Shown here: one piece after another, positions 1 through 9,114 of the stretch
Numbering within the stretch: position 1 is the stretch's first letter
How the letters are laid out: each line of letters begins with the position of its first letter
Assembly: GCA_017644185.1 (NCBI GenBank)
Contig: JAEPMA010000005.1
Location: 1-64,000, forward strand
Length of the DNA stretch: 64,000 bases
Origin: Rhodospirillales bacterium
GTDB taxonomy: Bacteria > Pseudomonadota > Alphaproteobacteria > Rhodospirillales > Casp-alpha2
Direction: 5' to 3'
Program-made: the position numbers and the translations under genes
Notes under the pieces: model-generated
Told to the model about the DNA's origin: nothing
Database searches by the model: none
Seen by the model: the letters and a program-made list of their open reading frames with translations, nothing else

Positions 1-63
1 GATCATCATCAAAAGGAAGACGATCCAATAATTCAGAAGGCCGGGGAATTCGTACTCAATCAT
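1..63 (-). CDS. mrpC: Mrp/Mnh antiporter subunit C (partial, NuoK-like)
   Basis: Only the first 21 residues are in the window. The reading frame opens at an ATG read from position 63 leftwards, gives MIEYEFPGLLNYWIVFLLMM and runs off the left edge. The hydrophobic start and its position directly after subunit B match the NuoK-like MrpC/MnhC subunit, an inner-membrane part of the multisubunit Na+/H+ antiporter. Its start overlaps the stop of subunit B by a few bases, as expected for translational coupling. The identification rests mainly on gene order, because too little protein is visible for a domain call. Confidence 0.7.
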   Translation of the reverse strand, partial: MIEYEFPGLLNYWIVFLLMMI

Positions 64-532
64 CACCCGCACCTCCGGTAACCTGTTCCTCGTCCGTAGG
101 GTTGACGTCGGCGGCGGCGCGGCCGGCGAACGCGCAGAAGATCGTGATAATCCCGGCGAACACCGTCAAACCGACGCCGAACTCGACCAGGACAATGCCG
201 TAGTGCTGTCCGTGCAGCGGATCATGAGCGAGCACGTCGTAATCGAGAAAATTCCCCCCCAACAACAGGCACACCACACCGACACCCGAATAAAGCAGCA
301 CGCCGAGCGACAGCACCAACCGCGTCACCCACGACGGCAGGGCCTCGCGAAGGGTGCCAAGACCATAGATCAACCCATAAAGCACGAACGCCGAAGCAAA
401 GATCACGCCGGCCTGGAAACCGCCGCCGGGTCCGAAATCACCGTGCCACTGCACATAAAGCGCGAACAATAGAATAAACGGGATGAGCAGCTTCGAGACG
501 ACCCGAAGCACCATTTTCCGGCGCATCATCAT
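56..532 (-). CDS. mrpB: Mrp/Mnh Na+/H+ antiporter subunit B
   Basis: 158 residues with four predicted membrane helices and the family block around FGPGGGFQAGVIFA (about residues 32-46), typical of MnhB/MrpB-type subunits. It is one of the small membrane proteins of the multisubunit cation/proton antiporter that uses the proton gradient to expel Na+. It overlaps the DUF4040 gene upstream and mrpC downstream by a few bases, so the genes form a tight operon on the minus strand. Length is normal for the family (about 140-160 residues). The start is the Met of MMMRRKMVLRV; one of the two following Mets could be used instead. Confidence 0.9.
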   Translation of the reverse strand: MMMRRKMVLRVVSKLLIPFILLFALYVQWHGDFGPGGGFQAGVIFASAFVLYGLIYGLGTLREALPSWVTRLVLSLGVLLYSGVGVVCLLLGGNFLDYDVLAHDPLHGQHYGIVLVEFGVGLTVFAGIITIFCAFAGRAAADVNPTDEEQVTGGAGDD

Positions 533-1107
533 GATCCGCGCCCTCCGTCCTTGCCGCCTTTCTTGCGGCGCGCACGGCCGATCAGCGTAAGAACGCCGAC
601 CGCAGCGGTGAAGATCACGAATGTCTCACCCATGGTATCGTAGCCGCGGTAGCTGGCCAGGACTGACGTCACCACGTTCGGAAGCCCGATCTCACCCATC
701 GATTCACCCAGATAACGGGGCGCCACATGATTGTGGATCGGGGCGGCCGGATCGCCGTATAGCGGCATGTCGACACTGCCATAAACCAATGCCGCGAAAA
801 TCAGGGTGCAGACGAACAAACCCTTGATCGCACGCGTGTTCGGTGTCGCTTTTTCGCGGTCCGAGGTCAGGGCGAGCGTGCCGATCATCAGCACGGTCGA
901 TGCCCCGGCGCCGACAGCGGCTTCGGTAAAGGCCACGTCGACCGCATCCAGAATGACGTAAAGGGTTGCGCCCATCAGCGAATAGATCCCGCTCAGCATC
1001 ACAACCGCGAAAAGATTGCGGATGCGCGCGATGGCAAGGCCGGTAATGCCCATGATCACGAGCGTCGCGACGTTCAGAAGATCGGAGGTGATGATCTCTA
1101 TATTCAT
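529..1107 (-). CDS. DUF4040 / MrpA C-terminal-like antiporter subunit
   Basis: 192 residues, mostly membrane. The first about 75 residues match the DUF4040 (MbhD-like) module with the block AFTEAAVGAGASTVLMIG. The second half (about residues 85-180) resembles the MbhE-like piece that forms the C-terminus of MrpA in canonical operons. In standard Mrp systems these modules are fused to the large MrpA chain; here they stand alone between subunits G and B, as in group-2 Mrp operons and Mbh-type complexes. It is therefore expected to be an integral part of the antiporter membrane domain. The large A/D-type subunits must lie left of the window. Confidence 0.82.
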   Translation of the reverse strand: MNIEIITSDLLNVATLVIMGITGLAIARIRNLFAVVMLSGIYSLMGATLYVILDAVDVAFTEAAVGAGASTVLMIGTLALTSDREKATPNTRAIKGLFVCTLIFAALVYGSVDMPLYGDPAAPIHNHVAPRYLGESMGEIGLPNVVTSVLASYRGYDTMGETFVIFTAAVGVLTLIGRARRKKGGKDGGRGS

Positions 1108-1463
1108 TTCGCAGCCTCCGACGGCGTTTTAGTGCTGCGCACCATCTCACGCTCGTCCTCGGTGTCCACTTCCGGCAAGACGTCGTGGTTGATGGCGGCA
1201 CGGGCGAGGGCGTGCGTCGCCGTCGGGCTGGTAAAGAAGATGAAGACCAGAATCAGGGCGAGCTTGGCGGTCACCAGCGTCAGCCCCGCCTGAAACATCA
1301 AGCCGACCAGGATCAACCCGACACCAAGCGTGTCGATCAGGGACGCCGCGTGCAGCCGGGCATAAACATCTTTCAACTTAATCAGGCCGTAGCCGCCGAT
1401 CAGGCAGAAGGCGATGCCGCCGACGATAAAAATCCAGCTGATGATGTCCAGAGCGGCAGCCAT
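1104..1463 (-). CDS. mrpG: Mrp/Mnh antiporter subunit G
   Basis: 119 residues with three predicted helices and the family block around LKDVYARLHAASLIDTLGVG (residues 29-48), diagnostic of MnhG/MrpG. The charged tail from about residue 95 is cytoplasmic and variable in the family. It starts directly at the end of subunit F and overlaps the DUF4040 gene by four bases. It is a small accessory subunit needed for assembly or activity of the Na+/H+ antiporter. The gene order E-F-G fixes the assignment well. Confidence 0.9.
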   Translation of the reverse strand: MAAALDIISWIFIVGGIAFCLIGGYGLIKLKDVYARLHAASLIDTLGVGLILVGLMFQAGLTLVTAKLALILVFIFFTSPTATHALARAAINHDVLPEVDTEDEREMVRSTKTPSEAAK

Positions 1464-1753
1464 CAGATGTCTCCCGCCGGGTCGCCGTCATCGCCATGAC
1501 CCATGTCTTTGAAGGTCACATACTTGGTGACGGCGATGGTGCCGATGAAGTTGATCAGGGCATAGACAATTGCGAGATCGAGAAACTCCGGACGGTCATC
1601 AACGAATCCATAGATCGCGATCAGCATGACCGAAAGCGTCCCAAACACGTTCACGGCGAGGATGCGGTTATAAATATTGGGCCCGATCAGCGCGCGCACC
1701 AATGCCAGCAGCATGGTGACGACGACACCGGCGGCGGCGGCGGCGTACATCAT
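1463..1753 (-). CDS. mrpF: Mrp/Mnh antiporter subunit F
   Basis: 96 residues with three hydrophobic helices and the motif RALIGPNIYNRILAVNVFG (about residues 20-38), characteristic of MnhF/MrpF. The length equals the family norm of about 90-95. It lies between subunits E and G with ATGA-type overlaps on both sides. In characterised Mrp systems MrpF is required for cation/proton exchange and has also been linked to bile-acid export in Bacillus; here only the antiporter role is supported by context. Confidence 0.9.
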   Translation of the reverse strand: MMYAAAAAGVVVTMLLALVRALIGPNIYNRILAVNVFGTLSVMLIAIYGFVDDRPEFLDLAIVYALINFIGTIAVTKYVTFKDMGHGDDGDPAGDI

Positions 1754-2247
1754 GCCTTCGCGCTCCCGCTTTCGGAGACCGGATCACCCATCAATTTACA
1801 GACTTTCTGATCCATTTCGCCGGTTCTGAGGCCATCGGCGGTGCCGTCCATAATGGCGTGAACGGTGATATAGTTGTTGTCGACATCGATCGAGACGGTC
1901 CCCGGGGTCAGGGTGATCGAATTCGCATAGACGGTCTGGCCCAATTCATCGGATTGACTGGCTTTTACCCGAAGTACTTGCGGCCGCACGCCACCGAACA
2001 AAATGGCCTTGGCGACGGTGATGTTGGAGACGACGATTTCTTTGACGAGCCAGGGAAAATACCAAAGCCCCGGCACGGTCAGGTGTACCGGGTGACCTTC
2101 GTGATCGCAGACGTCGAGCCGATGGGCGATATAGACGCACAGCAAGATAGACGCGATGCCAAGGATAATGATCAGGGGCAGCCAATACCCCGAAAGAAGC
2201 ACCCAAAATCCCGCTAAAGCAGCCGCCAATGCGATGGCTTGAGTCAC
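1750..2247 (-). CDS. mrpE: Mrp/Mnh antiporter subunit E
   Basis: 165 residues from a GTG start at 2247, chosen because a good AGGGGAG ribosome-binding site lies about 8 bases upstream; a TTG further upstream (2280) would add 11 residues. Two N-terminal helices are followed by a soluble domain with the family blocks LVKEIVVSNITVAKAIL and SITLTPGTVSIDV, typical of MnhE/MrpE. This is the first visible gene of the antiporter operon. About 110 bases separate it from the divergent DUF192 gene, so the operon promoter should lie there. Confidence 0.88.
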   Translation of the reverse strand: MTQAIALAAALAGFWVLLSGYWLPLIIILGIASILLCVYIAHRLDVCDHEGHPVHLTVPGLWYFPWLVKEIVVSNITVAKAILFGGVRPQVLRVKASQSDELGQTVYANSITLTPGTVSIDVDNNYITVHAIMDGTADGLRTGEMDQKVCKLMGDPVSESGSAKA

Positions 2248-2360
2248 ACCTGCTCCCCTTGTGCCGTCCCTGAAGCGCAATCGACATAAAGCCGAATTAT
2301 CTTGTACCCATGCGGGTTTAGCGCTTTCCTTTCAAAGCAATTTAAGGGGCGATCTTTCAC

Positions 2361-2843
2361 GTGGCCAGAAGATTCTTGTCAACATTACGACATATTAATG
2401 GAACGGGCCTGCTTGTTTGGCTGACACTATCATTGGCGGTGATGGCGTTAGGTGCGTCCGCCGCTGCAATGCATGATCTTCGGATAGAAACACGCAGCGC
2501 CGTCCACAATTTCAAAGTTGAAGTCATGCGCTCCGCGGAAGAACGGGCGCGCGGACTGATGCACCGCAAGCACCTGCCGAAAGACCAGGGCATGCTGTTT
2601 GATTTCGGTGGGAAGGTCACGGCGCGTATGTGGATGAAGAACACGTACATCCCCCTCGACATGCTTTTCATCCGCGAGGACGGCACGATTTCGAACATCG
2701 CGCGAGATACGGTGCCGCACTCGACCGAGGTGCTTAGCTCTGACGGGTACGTGCGCTACGTGCTCGAGATCAGTGCCGGGTTATCGAGACGATTGGGCGT
2801 CCAACCGGGCGACCAGGTGATCCTGCCAGAGACGCGAGAGTGA
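2361..2843 (+). CDS. DUF192 family exported protein
   Basis: 160 residues. An N-terminal hydrophobic stretch (about residues 15-36, ending near ASAAA) looks like a signal peptide or membrane anchor. The rest is a DUF192 domain with the family features EVMRSAEERARGLMHR, GMLFDF, and MWMKNTYIPLDMLFI. The function of DUF192 proteins is unknown; they are small beta-rich proteins, often exported. It is divergent from the Mrp operon and converges with the histidine kinase gene. No functional link to either neighbour is evident. Confidence 0.85.
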   Translation: MARRFLSTLRHINGTGLLVWLTLSLAVMALGASAAAMHDLRIETRSAVHNFKVEVMRSAEERARGLMHRKHLPKDQGMLFDFGGKVTARMWMKNTYIPLDMLFIREDGTISNIARDTVPHSTEVLSSDGYVRYVLEISAGLSRRLGVQPGDQVILPETRE

Positions 2844-2851
2844 ACGCCGCC

Positions 2852-4819
2852 TCAACAGGCGCGTGATTCCGGAAACACCAGCCGGACTTCCGTTCCGACG
2901 CCGATCTCCGAAGAAATTTCCATATGACCATCGTGCAGACTGGTCAGGGCATCGACGATCGGCAGGCCCAACCCCGTTCCCGGCGTTTCCTTGGTCATCG
3001 GATTCTCGATGCGGCCGAACGGCGCCAGGGCCGTGTCGGTTTCATCGATCCGGAACCCGCACCCGGTATCCTTGATAGCAATGCAGAGAGAGCCGTCCTT
3101 GGATTTAAAGATCGTCACACCGACCAAGCCGCCATCCTTGTTAAACTTTTCCGCGTTCGAAAACAGGTTGAAGAAAATCTGCGATAATGCTCGCCGATCC
3201 GCGATCAAGCGCTGCGCATCGTCACTGACCTGCACCTCGAAGCGGATACGTCGTTGCGCGAACCGGTGTGCGAACAGGCGTTCGGACTGCTGGATGAGGT
3301 CGGCGAGTTCGAGTTCTTCTTCTTCGATGTCGAACTTGCCAGCTTCGATCTTGGAGAGATCCAGCAGGTCGTTGATCAAACTGAGCAGGTGTTCGCCGCT
3401 GCGGTGGATGTCGGAAGCGTAATCCAGATATGACTCATTACCGACCGGGCCGAAAATCTGCTGCCGGATGATCTCCGAAAACCCGAGGATCGCGTTCAAA
3501 GGCGTACGAAGCTCATGGCTCATATGCGCGAGGAACTCGGATTTCGCCCGGCTTGCCTGTTCGGCGCGTTCCTTTTCGTGTCGTAACGCCTCTTCCGTCT
3601 CGACAAGGCCAGCGATATTGCGCCCACCACCCCGATAACCGATGAACTGGCCGGACTCGCTGAACACGGGCTTACCGCTGATCGCCAGGTGGATTTCCCG
3701 TCCATCTTCGCGGATATGCGAATACCGGACATCATTGAAACTTTCGTGGTTCTTCAATTTCTCTTCGAACGCACGCATCTTGTTCTCGTTGAAACGCCTC
3801 GGGCGCGTTTCCCGGTGGGTGCGGCCGATGTAGTCCGCAACGCGGAGACCCGTAATATCGGCGTCGTCGACCGAAACATAGGTATACTTAAGGTCTGCGT
3901 TCATTTCCCAGAACCAGTCGGCCGCCGTGCTTGAGAAATCCATCAATCGCTGGCGGCTCTCACGAATATCGGTTTCGGCGCGTTTCTGCTCGCTGATATC
4001 GGTTGAGAGAATGATCGTGCTGCCGTCAGCGAGGCGCGCTTCATGAATCAGGATCGTAATGCCGTCCTGACGTCTGACTTCGTGGTTGCCGCTCGGGTTC
4101 CGGTGGCGGCGCATTCGATTTTCAAACCATCGCACGGAATCTTCGCCTTCGCCGATCAGGCCGTTGTCGACGACGGCTTTCAGATGTTCCTCGAACGTCG
4201 TGCCGATCTCGCATTGTTCAGGGATAAAACGGTTGAGATGGCGGAAGTGATCGTTGCAGAACACCAGCCGGTCGTCTTTGTCCCAAATGGTGAAAATACA
4301 GTCGAGCGCGTTGATCGCCACCATCAGAATGTCTTCGGCGGACTTGGCCTTGGCTTCCGCTTCCAGACGTTTGGTGATATCCGCGGCAACCCCGACGTAA
4401 CCGTGAAAATTGCCAGTCTCGTCGAACACCGGCCGCCCGGTCGCGGTGATTTCGCGGATTTCACCGTCGCTGCGGCGGCGCGAGTACCTGAAGTTCTTGA
4501 ACGGGCGGTGCGCTTCCAGATCGTCAAGATGCTGACGCCAGTGCGGGGCGTTGAGATCGTCGCCGGCGAGTTCGGCACGTGTCTTGCCGAGTTGTTCGGA
4601 CATCGGCATGTCGATGGATTCAACGACAGCGGGGGACATGTACGTGAAGCGGTGCTGGGCATCGGTGCGCCAGAACATTTCAGACGACATCAGACCGATC
4701 ACGTCATAGAAACGTTCAGACTCTTCGATGGTTTCGCGCAGTTGCGCATTCTCCTCACGGAGCGCCTTGATCTCCGCAAGCAGCTCTTCCTTGGTTCTCG
4801 CCGCGTTACCTTCAGGCAT
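2852..4819 (-). CDS. Soluble multi-PAS sensor histidine kinase
   Basis: 655 residues without a membrane segment, so probably cytoplasmic. In order it has a coiled coil (about 8-35), three PAS-type domains (about 36-160, 165-285, 290-410), a HisKA dimerisation domain with the phospho-acceptor histidine in HMSHELRTPLN (about residue 435), and a HATPase domain with N box (FFNLFSNAEKFNKDGG), DTGCGF and GTGLGLPIV. This is a complete kinase of the PAS-rich type common in alphaproteobacteria. No response regulator gene is adjacent, so partner and signal are unknown. It ends eight bases from the convergent DUF192 gene. Confidence 0.9.
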   Translation of the reverse strand: MPEGNAARTKEELLAEIKALREENAQLRETIEESERFYDVIGLMSSEMFWRTDAQHRFTYMSPAVVESIDMPMSEQLGKTRAELAGDDLNAPHWRQHLDDLEAHRPFKNFRYSRRRSDGEIREITATGRPVFDETGNFHGYVGVAADITKRLEAEAKAKSAEDILMVAINALDCIFTIWDKDDRLVFCNDHFRHLNRFIPEQCEIGTTFEEHLKAVVDNGLIGEGEDSVRWFENRMRRHRNPSGNHEVRRQDGITILIHEARLADGSTIILSTDISEQKRAETDIRESRQRLMDFSSTAADWFWEMNADLKYTYVSVDDADITGLRVADYIGRTHRETRPRRFNENKMRAFEEKLKNHESFNDVRYSHIREDGREIHLAISGKPVFSESGQFIGYRGGGRNIAGLVETEEALRHEKERAEQASRAKSEFLAHMSHELRTPLNAILGFSEIIRQQIFGPVGNESYLDYASDIHRSGEHLLSLINDLLDLSKIEAGKFDIEEEELELADLIQQSERLFAHRFAQRRIRFEVQVSDDAQRLIADRRALSQIFFNLFSNAEKFNKDGGLVGVTIFKSKDGSLCIAIKDTGCGFRIDETDTALAPFGRIENPMTKETPGTGLGLPIVDALTSLHDGHMEISSEIGVGTEVRLVFPESRAC

Positions 4820-4891
4820 TAATGTCCCCGATCCGCGCCCATCCGGACCCCCAAAGGCTGATGATACGACGCAATGCGCCGGAATCCTAGA

Positions 4892-6583
4892 TCACGAATT
4901 CGCCTGAATTTTCGCCCAGGTGTCGCGCAGTGTCATCGTGCGGTTGAAGACGGGGGCCGCATCCGTGCTGTCAGGGTCCTTGGCGAAATACCCCAGGCGT
5001 TCGAACTGCATCGCCTCGCCGACGGCGAAATCCAACAGCGAAGGTTCGAGCTTGCAGCCGCTCAGAACGTCAAGGCTCTCGGGATTGAGGGTCGACACGA
5101 AATCCTCCTGGCGGCCCGGTGCCGGGTCGGTGAACAGGTGGTCGTAAAGCCTGACTTCAGCATCCACCGCATTTTCCGCCGCCACCCAGTGGAGCGTTCC
5201 CTTGACCTTGCGGCCGTCCGGCGCATCGCCGCCTTTGGTTAAAGGGTCATAGGTGCAGCGCAGTTCGACGATCTCGCCCGCATCATCCTTGATCACATCC
5301 GTGCAGGTGATGAAATAGGCCCAGCGCAGGCGGACCTCGCGGCCCGGCGCAAGACGGAAGAACTTCTTCGGCGCATCCTCCATAAAGTCGTCGCGCTCGA
5401 TATAGATCTCGCGGCCGAACCTGACCTGGCGTTTTCCGGCGGCGTCGTCCTCCGGATTGTTGACGGCGTCGAGGTCTTCACTTTGACCCTCGGGGTAATT
5501 TTCGATCACCACTTTCAACGGTCTCAGCACCGCCATGCGGCGCTCTGCCGTCTTGTTCAAAAGCTCGCGCACGCAATGGTCCAAAAGCGCAGGTTCGACC
5601 GTACTGTCGGACTTGGTCACGCCCAGGCGCGAAACGAAGTCGCGGATCGCGGCGGCCGGGATACCACGCCGGCGCAAGCCCGATATCGTCGGCATGCGCG
5701 GGTCGTTCCAGCCGTTGACGTGACCTTCCTGGACAAGTTGCGTCAGGCGGCGCTTTGAAAGAACGGTATAAGTAAGATTGAGACGCGCGAATTCGTACTG
5801 GCGCGGGCGGGCAGGGACGGGAAGGTTCTCGACCAGCCAGTCATATAAGGGACGGTGATCCTCGAATTCCAGTGTGCAGAGCGAGTGCGTCACGCCCTCG
5901 ATCGCATCCGACTGGCCATGGGCGAAATCGTAGGTCGGATAAATACACCACGTGTCGCCCGTGCGCGGGTGCGACTTGTGGACGATCCGGTAGATCACCG
6001 GATCGCGCATGTTGATATTACCCGACGACATGTCGATTTTGGCCCGTAATACCTTCGCGCCGTCCGGGAACTCACCGTTCTTCATGCGCGTGAAGAGATC
6101 CAGATTCTCTTCGACGCCGCGTTCGCGATAGGGGCTGTCCTTGCCGGGCTCGGTCAACGTGCCGCGGTATTGGCGGATTTCTTCGGCGTTCAGATCGTCG
6201 ACATACGCCTTGCCGTTCTCGATCAGGTGCACCGCCCAGTCATAAAGCTGCTCGAAATAGTCGGAGGCATGGCGCGGTGAACCGTCCCATTCGAAACCCA
6301 TCCAACGCACGTCTTCCTCGATGGCGTCGATGAATTCCTGCTCCTCCTTCGCGGGGTTGGTGTCGTCAAACCGCAGACGGCAGAGACCTTTGAACTCCGA
6401 CGCGACACCGAAGTTAAGGCAGATCGATTTGGCGTGCCCGATGTGCAGATAACCGTTCGGTTCCGGGGGGAAGCGGGTGACGAGTTGATCCGTCGTGCCG
6501 TCGGCAAGATCGCTTCTGATCCGTTCACGGATAAAATCCCGGGTTTCCGGGGCGGCGTCAGTTTGGGGTTCCGTCTCGTTCAT
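4892..6583 (-). CDS. glnS: Glutaminyl-tRNA synthetase
   Basis: 563 residues. It is a class I aminoacyl-tRNA synthetase of the GlnRS subgroup, charging tRNA-Gln with glutamine in the cytoplasm. The HIGH motif is in [15 protein letters not shown] (about residues 41-55), and the KMSKS counterpart reads VLSKRRL (about residue 275). The characteristic GlnRS block [14 protein letters not shown] follows the HIGH motif. The C-terminal beta-barrel anticodon-binding region is complete and the length matches bacterial GlnRS (about 550). Many alphaproteobacteria instead make Gln-tRNA by the GatCAB amidotransferase, so presence of a GlnRS is informative about lineage. Confidence 0.96.
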   Translation of the reverse strand: MNETEPQTDAAPETRDFIRERIRSDLADGTTDQLVTRFPPEPNGYLHIGHAKSICLNFGVASEFKGLCRLRFDDTNPAKEEQEFIDAIEEDVRWMGFEWDGSPRHASDYFEQLYDWAVHLIENGKAYVDDLNAEEIRQYRGTLTEPGKDSPYRERGVEENLDLFTRMKNGEFPDGAKVLRAKIDMSSGNINMRDPVIYRIVHKSHPRTGDTWCIYPTYDFAHGQSDAIEGVTHSLCTLEFEDHRPLYDWLVENLPVPARPRQYEFARLNLTYTVLSKRRLTQLVQEGHVNGWNDPRMPTISGLRRRGIPAAAIRDFVSRLGVTKSDSTVEPALLDHCVRELLNKTAERRMAVLRPLKVVIENYPEGQSEDLDAVNNPEDDAAGKRQVRFGREIYIERDDFMEDAPKKFFRLAPGREVRLRWAYFITCTDVIKDDAGEIVELRCTYDPLTKGGDAPDGRKVKGTLHWVAAENAVDAEVRLYDHLFTDPAPGRQEDFVSTLNPESLDVLSGCKLEPSLLDFAVGEAMQFERLGYFAKDPDSTDAAPVFNRTMTLRDTWAKIQANS

Positions 6584-6720
6584 CTATATTCCGGCCGGTT
6601 GGTCTGGCTTTAATGTGGACACCCAAGGGTATTCGGGCGCATTGGCTGTATGTCTGCCAAAAATGCGGCGAAAGTGAAAGCAAAAGCGGCGTGGGGGAAT
6701 AGCCAGGTCCGGAAATTCAA

Positions 6721-6748
6721 AAACCCCGGTCTGTCAGGACCGGGGTTT
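6721..6748 (-). terminator. Rho-independent terminator of the small membrane peptide gene
   Basis: A perfect 11-bp inverted repeat (AAACCCCGGTC / GACCGGGGTTT) with a 6-base loop. On the minus strand it ends in a short T run. It lies about 27 bases after the stop of the 27-residue gene at 6775-6858 and before glnS, so it isolates that small gene as its own transcript. Confidence 0.8.
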
Positions 6749-6774
6749 CATGAATGGACAATCATGGAACTTCC

Positions 6775-6858
6775 TCAGATCAGGTGCACGACAACCGCGA
6801 GAATGGCGACCGCACCGACGAACGAACCCATGACCGTGTTGAAGAGTTGGTGATCCAT
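6775..6858 (-). CDS. 27-residue hydrophobic peptide
   Basis: Reads MDHQLFNTVMGSFVGAVAIL followed by AVVVHLI and a stop: a short polar start and one membrane helix (about residues 7-26). A GGAG ribosome-binding site stands at proper distance before the ATG and a strong terminator follows. The large upstream region contains a perfect CRP-like palindrome. The combination of ribosome-binding site, single helix and private terminator supports a genuine short gene. I do not recognise the family. Single-helix peptides of this size often are accessory subunits of respiratory complexes or transporters, but nothing here shows which. Confidence 0.55.
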   Translation of the reverse strand: MDHQLFNTVMGSFVGAVAILAVVVHLI

Positions 6859-7052
6859 ATCGAATACTCCAAACAGGGTTGAACGGCGTTGACGAGGCCT
6901 CTCTACGCCCAGTTCGACTCCCGCACCACCGCTGTTTTTACCACTCAGTCATGCATTTAACGCATGGCATAAAAGCGACTCCCGCTGTCTCGGAAGAACC
7001 GTATAAATGGCTTCGGATATAGGTTACGGGATTCTTCAGGAAGGCGAATCAA

Positions 7053-7070
7053 GTGTGATACAGATCACAC
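7053..7070. promoter_or_regulatory. CRP/FNR-family palindrome (TGTGA-N6-TCACA)
   Basis: The 18-base sequence GTGTGATACAGATCACAC is an exact match to the enterobacterial CRP half-sites TGTGA and TCACA with a 6-base spacer. It lies about 195 bases upstream of the 27-residue gene (minus strand) and about 160 bases before tRNA-Pro (plus strand). Which gene it serves is not clear, and which regulator of the Crp/Fnr family binds it cannot be told from sequence. Confidence 0.55.
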
Positions 7071-7231
7071 CCGATTCACCAACCTGCCATGCGTATAAAT
7101 AATGCGTTAACGTGTCGGCTCCGGGTCTGCGAATTATCGGACAGGTTTTGTATCCGCTAATTGCCGACTGTTATCGGATACGCAACAGGACGCTTGCTAA
7201 AAATCATCTGAAACCCTAGTTTCCGCGGCGT

Positions 7232-7308
<77 letters not shown>

Positions 7309-7343
7309 CTTTCCTTCCGAAGAAAATTCGTGCGTCGCGGCAA

Positions 7344-7661
7344 TCAGTTCCCGCAGGTCGAAAGGGCTTGCGCGACCGTTGTCGCCGTCATCGCCGCACT
7401 CGACGTCGCGAGATTGGTGAATGACATGCTTTGACCCGTGCCCGTGCTCGCCAGGTAGGTGCTCAACGCGGCCGCCGGGACGGTCTGGGCGACCTTTTTC
7501 AAAGCACAGGAACATGTACTCTCGCTGGCGCTTCTCGCCCCCGTGCACCAGTCAAGAAACTGTTGCTGCTCCGCCTGGCTGTAAGACTCGAGAGCGGCGG
7601 CAGGTGCGGTCGTGACGACGAGCAGAGAGAGCGCGCAAAGCGCCCGGATCGTGCGTTGCAT
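7344..7661 (-). CDS. Small exported protein of unknown function
   Basis: 105 residues from the ATG at 7661, which has an AGGAGG ribosome-binding site eight bases upstream; upstream in-frame ATGs lack one. Residues 1-24 (MQRTIRALCALSLLVVTTAP...AAA) form a signal peptide. The mature part has four cysteines, including CTGAR and the close pair CSC near the middle, plus a C-terminal CGN, suggesting disulfides in the periplasm. No family was recognised. It is downstream of the oxidoreductase gene at 7699 on the same strand, with a 37-base gap, and could be cotranscribed with it. Confidence 0.6.
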   Translation of the reverse strand: MQRTIRALCALSLLVVTTAPAAALESYSQAEQQQFLDWCTGARSASESTCSCALKKVAQTVPAAALSTYLASTGTGQSMSFTNLATSSAAMTATTVAQALSTCGN

Positions 7662-7698
7662 GGGCTGGATACCTCCTGATCGAAGAAATCTAGCGGGC

Positions 7699-8691
7699 TT
7701 ATGATCCCACGTCGACCATGCACACACCGGCCGAGGCGTCGGCTTCGATTTGCTCGTGCGCGGCGACGGCGCCTTCCAGCGTGAACGGGTGGTGCGCGGC
7801 GACCCGGTGCTTGAGCTGACGTTTCTTCAACATCCCGTTGATCGAGGCGAAATACTCGCGCTTGGTCGCTTCGGGGAGTTGATAGATCGTGAAGGGACGC
7901 AGGGTGATGTTCTTGAACATCAGGTTAAGGAACGGCAGGACAGGGGTCTCGACCGCATCAGAACTATAAGCGGTGACGACACCATTCGGGACGACAACCT
8001 TGTCGAATAGATCGACGTTGGCGCCAAAGGCGACTTCCGAAATTCGATCCACGCCGCGGCCGTCCGTCAATTCGAGGACCTTTTTCGCGACGTCGTCATT
8101 TTTATAGTTCACCACGTGATCGGCACCCAGTTCCTTCACGTATTTTTCGTTGTCGGGCTGGCCGACCATGGCGATGACGGTGGCGCCGTCGAGCTTGGCC
8201 ATCTGCACCGCATACGAACCGACACGACCGCCGCCGCCGGACACTAGAACAGTCTTACCCTCCACCGAGCCATCCGAGAAAATGCTGTGATAAGCGGTGA
8301 CGGCGGGCACACCAAGGCACGCGCCGTCTTCGAGAGACGCCTCGTCGGGTAACTCCGGGGCCATCCAGGCGGGAAGGGTGCAGAACTCGGCCATCGTCCC
8401 CATGGGGCGGTACGCCTGCGCCCCGAAAATCCAGACGCTCTTGCCGATCTGACTCGGATCGACGTTTGAGCCGACGGCCTCGATTACACCGGCGCCGTCG
8501 TTGCATGATACGATGGGCGAGAAGTTGGGGAGTTCACGGCCGCTCTCCCGACGTTTCACGTCGGTCGGATTTACCGCAGAATAGGCGACCTTGACCCGGA
8601 CCTCATTCGGTTCCGGCTCAATCGGGTCGATATCGACCATTTCAAGAACGTCTTTCGCGGCGCCCGCTTTGTTGAACTGAATTGCTTTCAT
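7699..8691 (-). CDS. NADPH:quinone reductase-like MDR oxidoreductase
   Basis: 330 residues from the ATG that gives MKAIQFNKAGAAKDVLEM. It is a medium-chain dehydrogenase/reductase: N-terminal GroES-like fold, then a Rossmann domain with the NADP-binding glycine motif VSGGGGRVGSYAVQMAK near residue 150. Zinc-binding cysteines of classical alcohol dehydrogenases are absent, which fits the quinone-oxidoreductase (QOR) branch. Such enzymes reduce quinones or enones with NADPH in the cytoplasm. The exact substrate is not predictable. No operon partner other than the small exported protein downstream is seen. Confidence 0.85.
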   Translation of the reverse strand: MKAIQFNKAGAAKDVLEMVDIDPIEPEPNEVRVKVAYSAVNPTDVKRRESGRELPNFSPIVSCNDGAGVIEAVGSNVDPSQIGKSVWIFGAQAYRPMGTMAEFCTLPAWMAPELPDEASLEDGACLGVPAVTAYHSIFSDGSVEGKTVLVSGGGGRVGSYAVQMAKLDGATVIAMVGQPDNEKYVKELGADHVVNYKNDDVAKKVLELTDGRGVDRISEVAFGANVDLFDKVVVPNGVVTAYSSDAVETPVLPFLNLMFKNITLRPFTIYQLPEATKREYFASINGMLKKRQLKHRVAAHHPFTLEGAVAAHEQIEADASAGVCMVDVGS

Positions 8692-8805
8692 TTTTCTTCT
8701 CCCCCTTAGAGACCGGGTGCCTTTGCGGCACCCAAAAACCATTGTCTTCGGCGATTTCTCGCGTATCTTTCAGGGAACATATTGGTTCTAACGGAGAGTT
8801 TTTCC

Positions 8806-9114
8806 ATGCCGGATGTGCGCATTTATCAACCGACCAAGACCGCGATGCAGTCGGGCCGCGCCAACGTCAAGAAATGGGTGCTCGAATTCGAGCCCGGATC
8901 GCGCAAGGAAACGGACACCCTTATGGGCTGGACCGGGTCGCGCGACACGCGGGGTCAGATCAAGATGCGCTTCGATTCAAAAGAAGACGCCATCGCTTTC
9001 GCGAAAAAGAACAGCCTTAGCTTCCACGTCTCCGAACCGAAGAAGCGCCGCATCAAACCCAAAAACTACGCCGACAACTTCGCGTTCGGCCGCAAAACTC
9101 TCTGGACGCACTAA
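8806..9114 (+). CDS. NDUFS4-like ETC complex I accessory subunit
   Basis: 102 residues starting MPDVRIYQPTKTAMQSGRAN. The block WVLEFEPGSRKETDTLMGWT and the end NFAFGRKTLWTH are typical of the ETC complex I subunit family (18-kDa, NDUFS4), which occurs in mitochondria and alphaproteobacteria. In complex I it sits on the peripheral arm near the NADH module and stabilises it. The upstream in-frame ATG at 8782 adds only eight residues that the family lacks, so 8806 is preferred. Its stop overlaps the next start (TAATG). Confidence 0.88.
   Translation: MPDVRIYQPTKTAMQSGRANVKKWVLEFEPGSRKETDTLMGWTGSRDTRGQIKMRFDSKEDAIAFAKKNSLSFHVSEPKKRRIKPKNYADNFAFGRKTLWTH

Noticed and set aside
4043-4822. 259-residue plus-strand frame opposite the histidine kinase
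   Set aside because: Antisense to a complete PAS/HisKA/HATPase protein, no ribosome-binding site, no family features.
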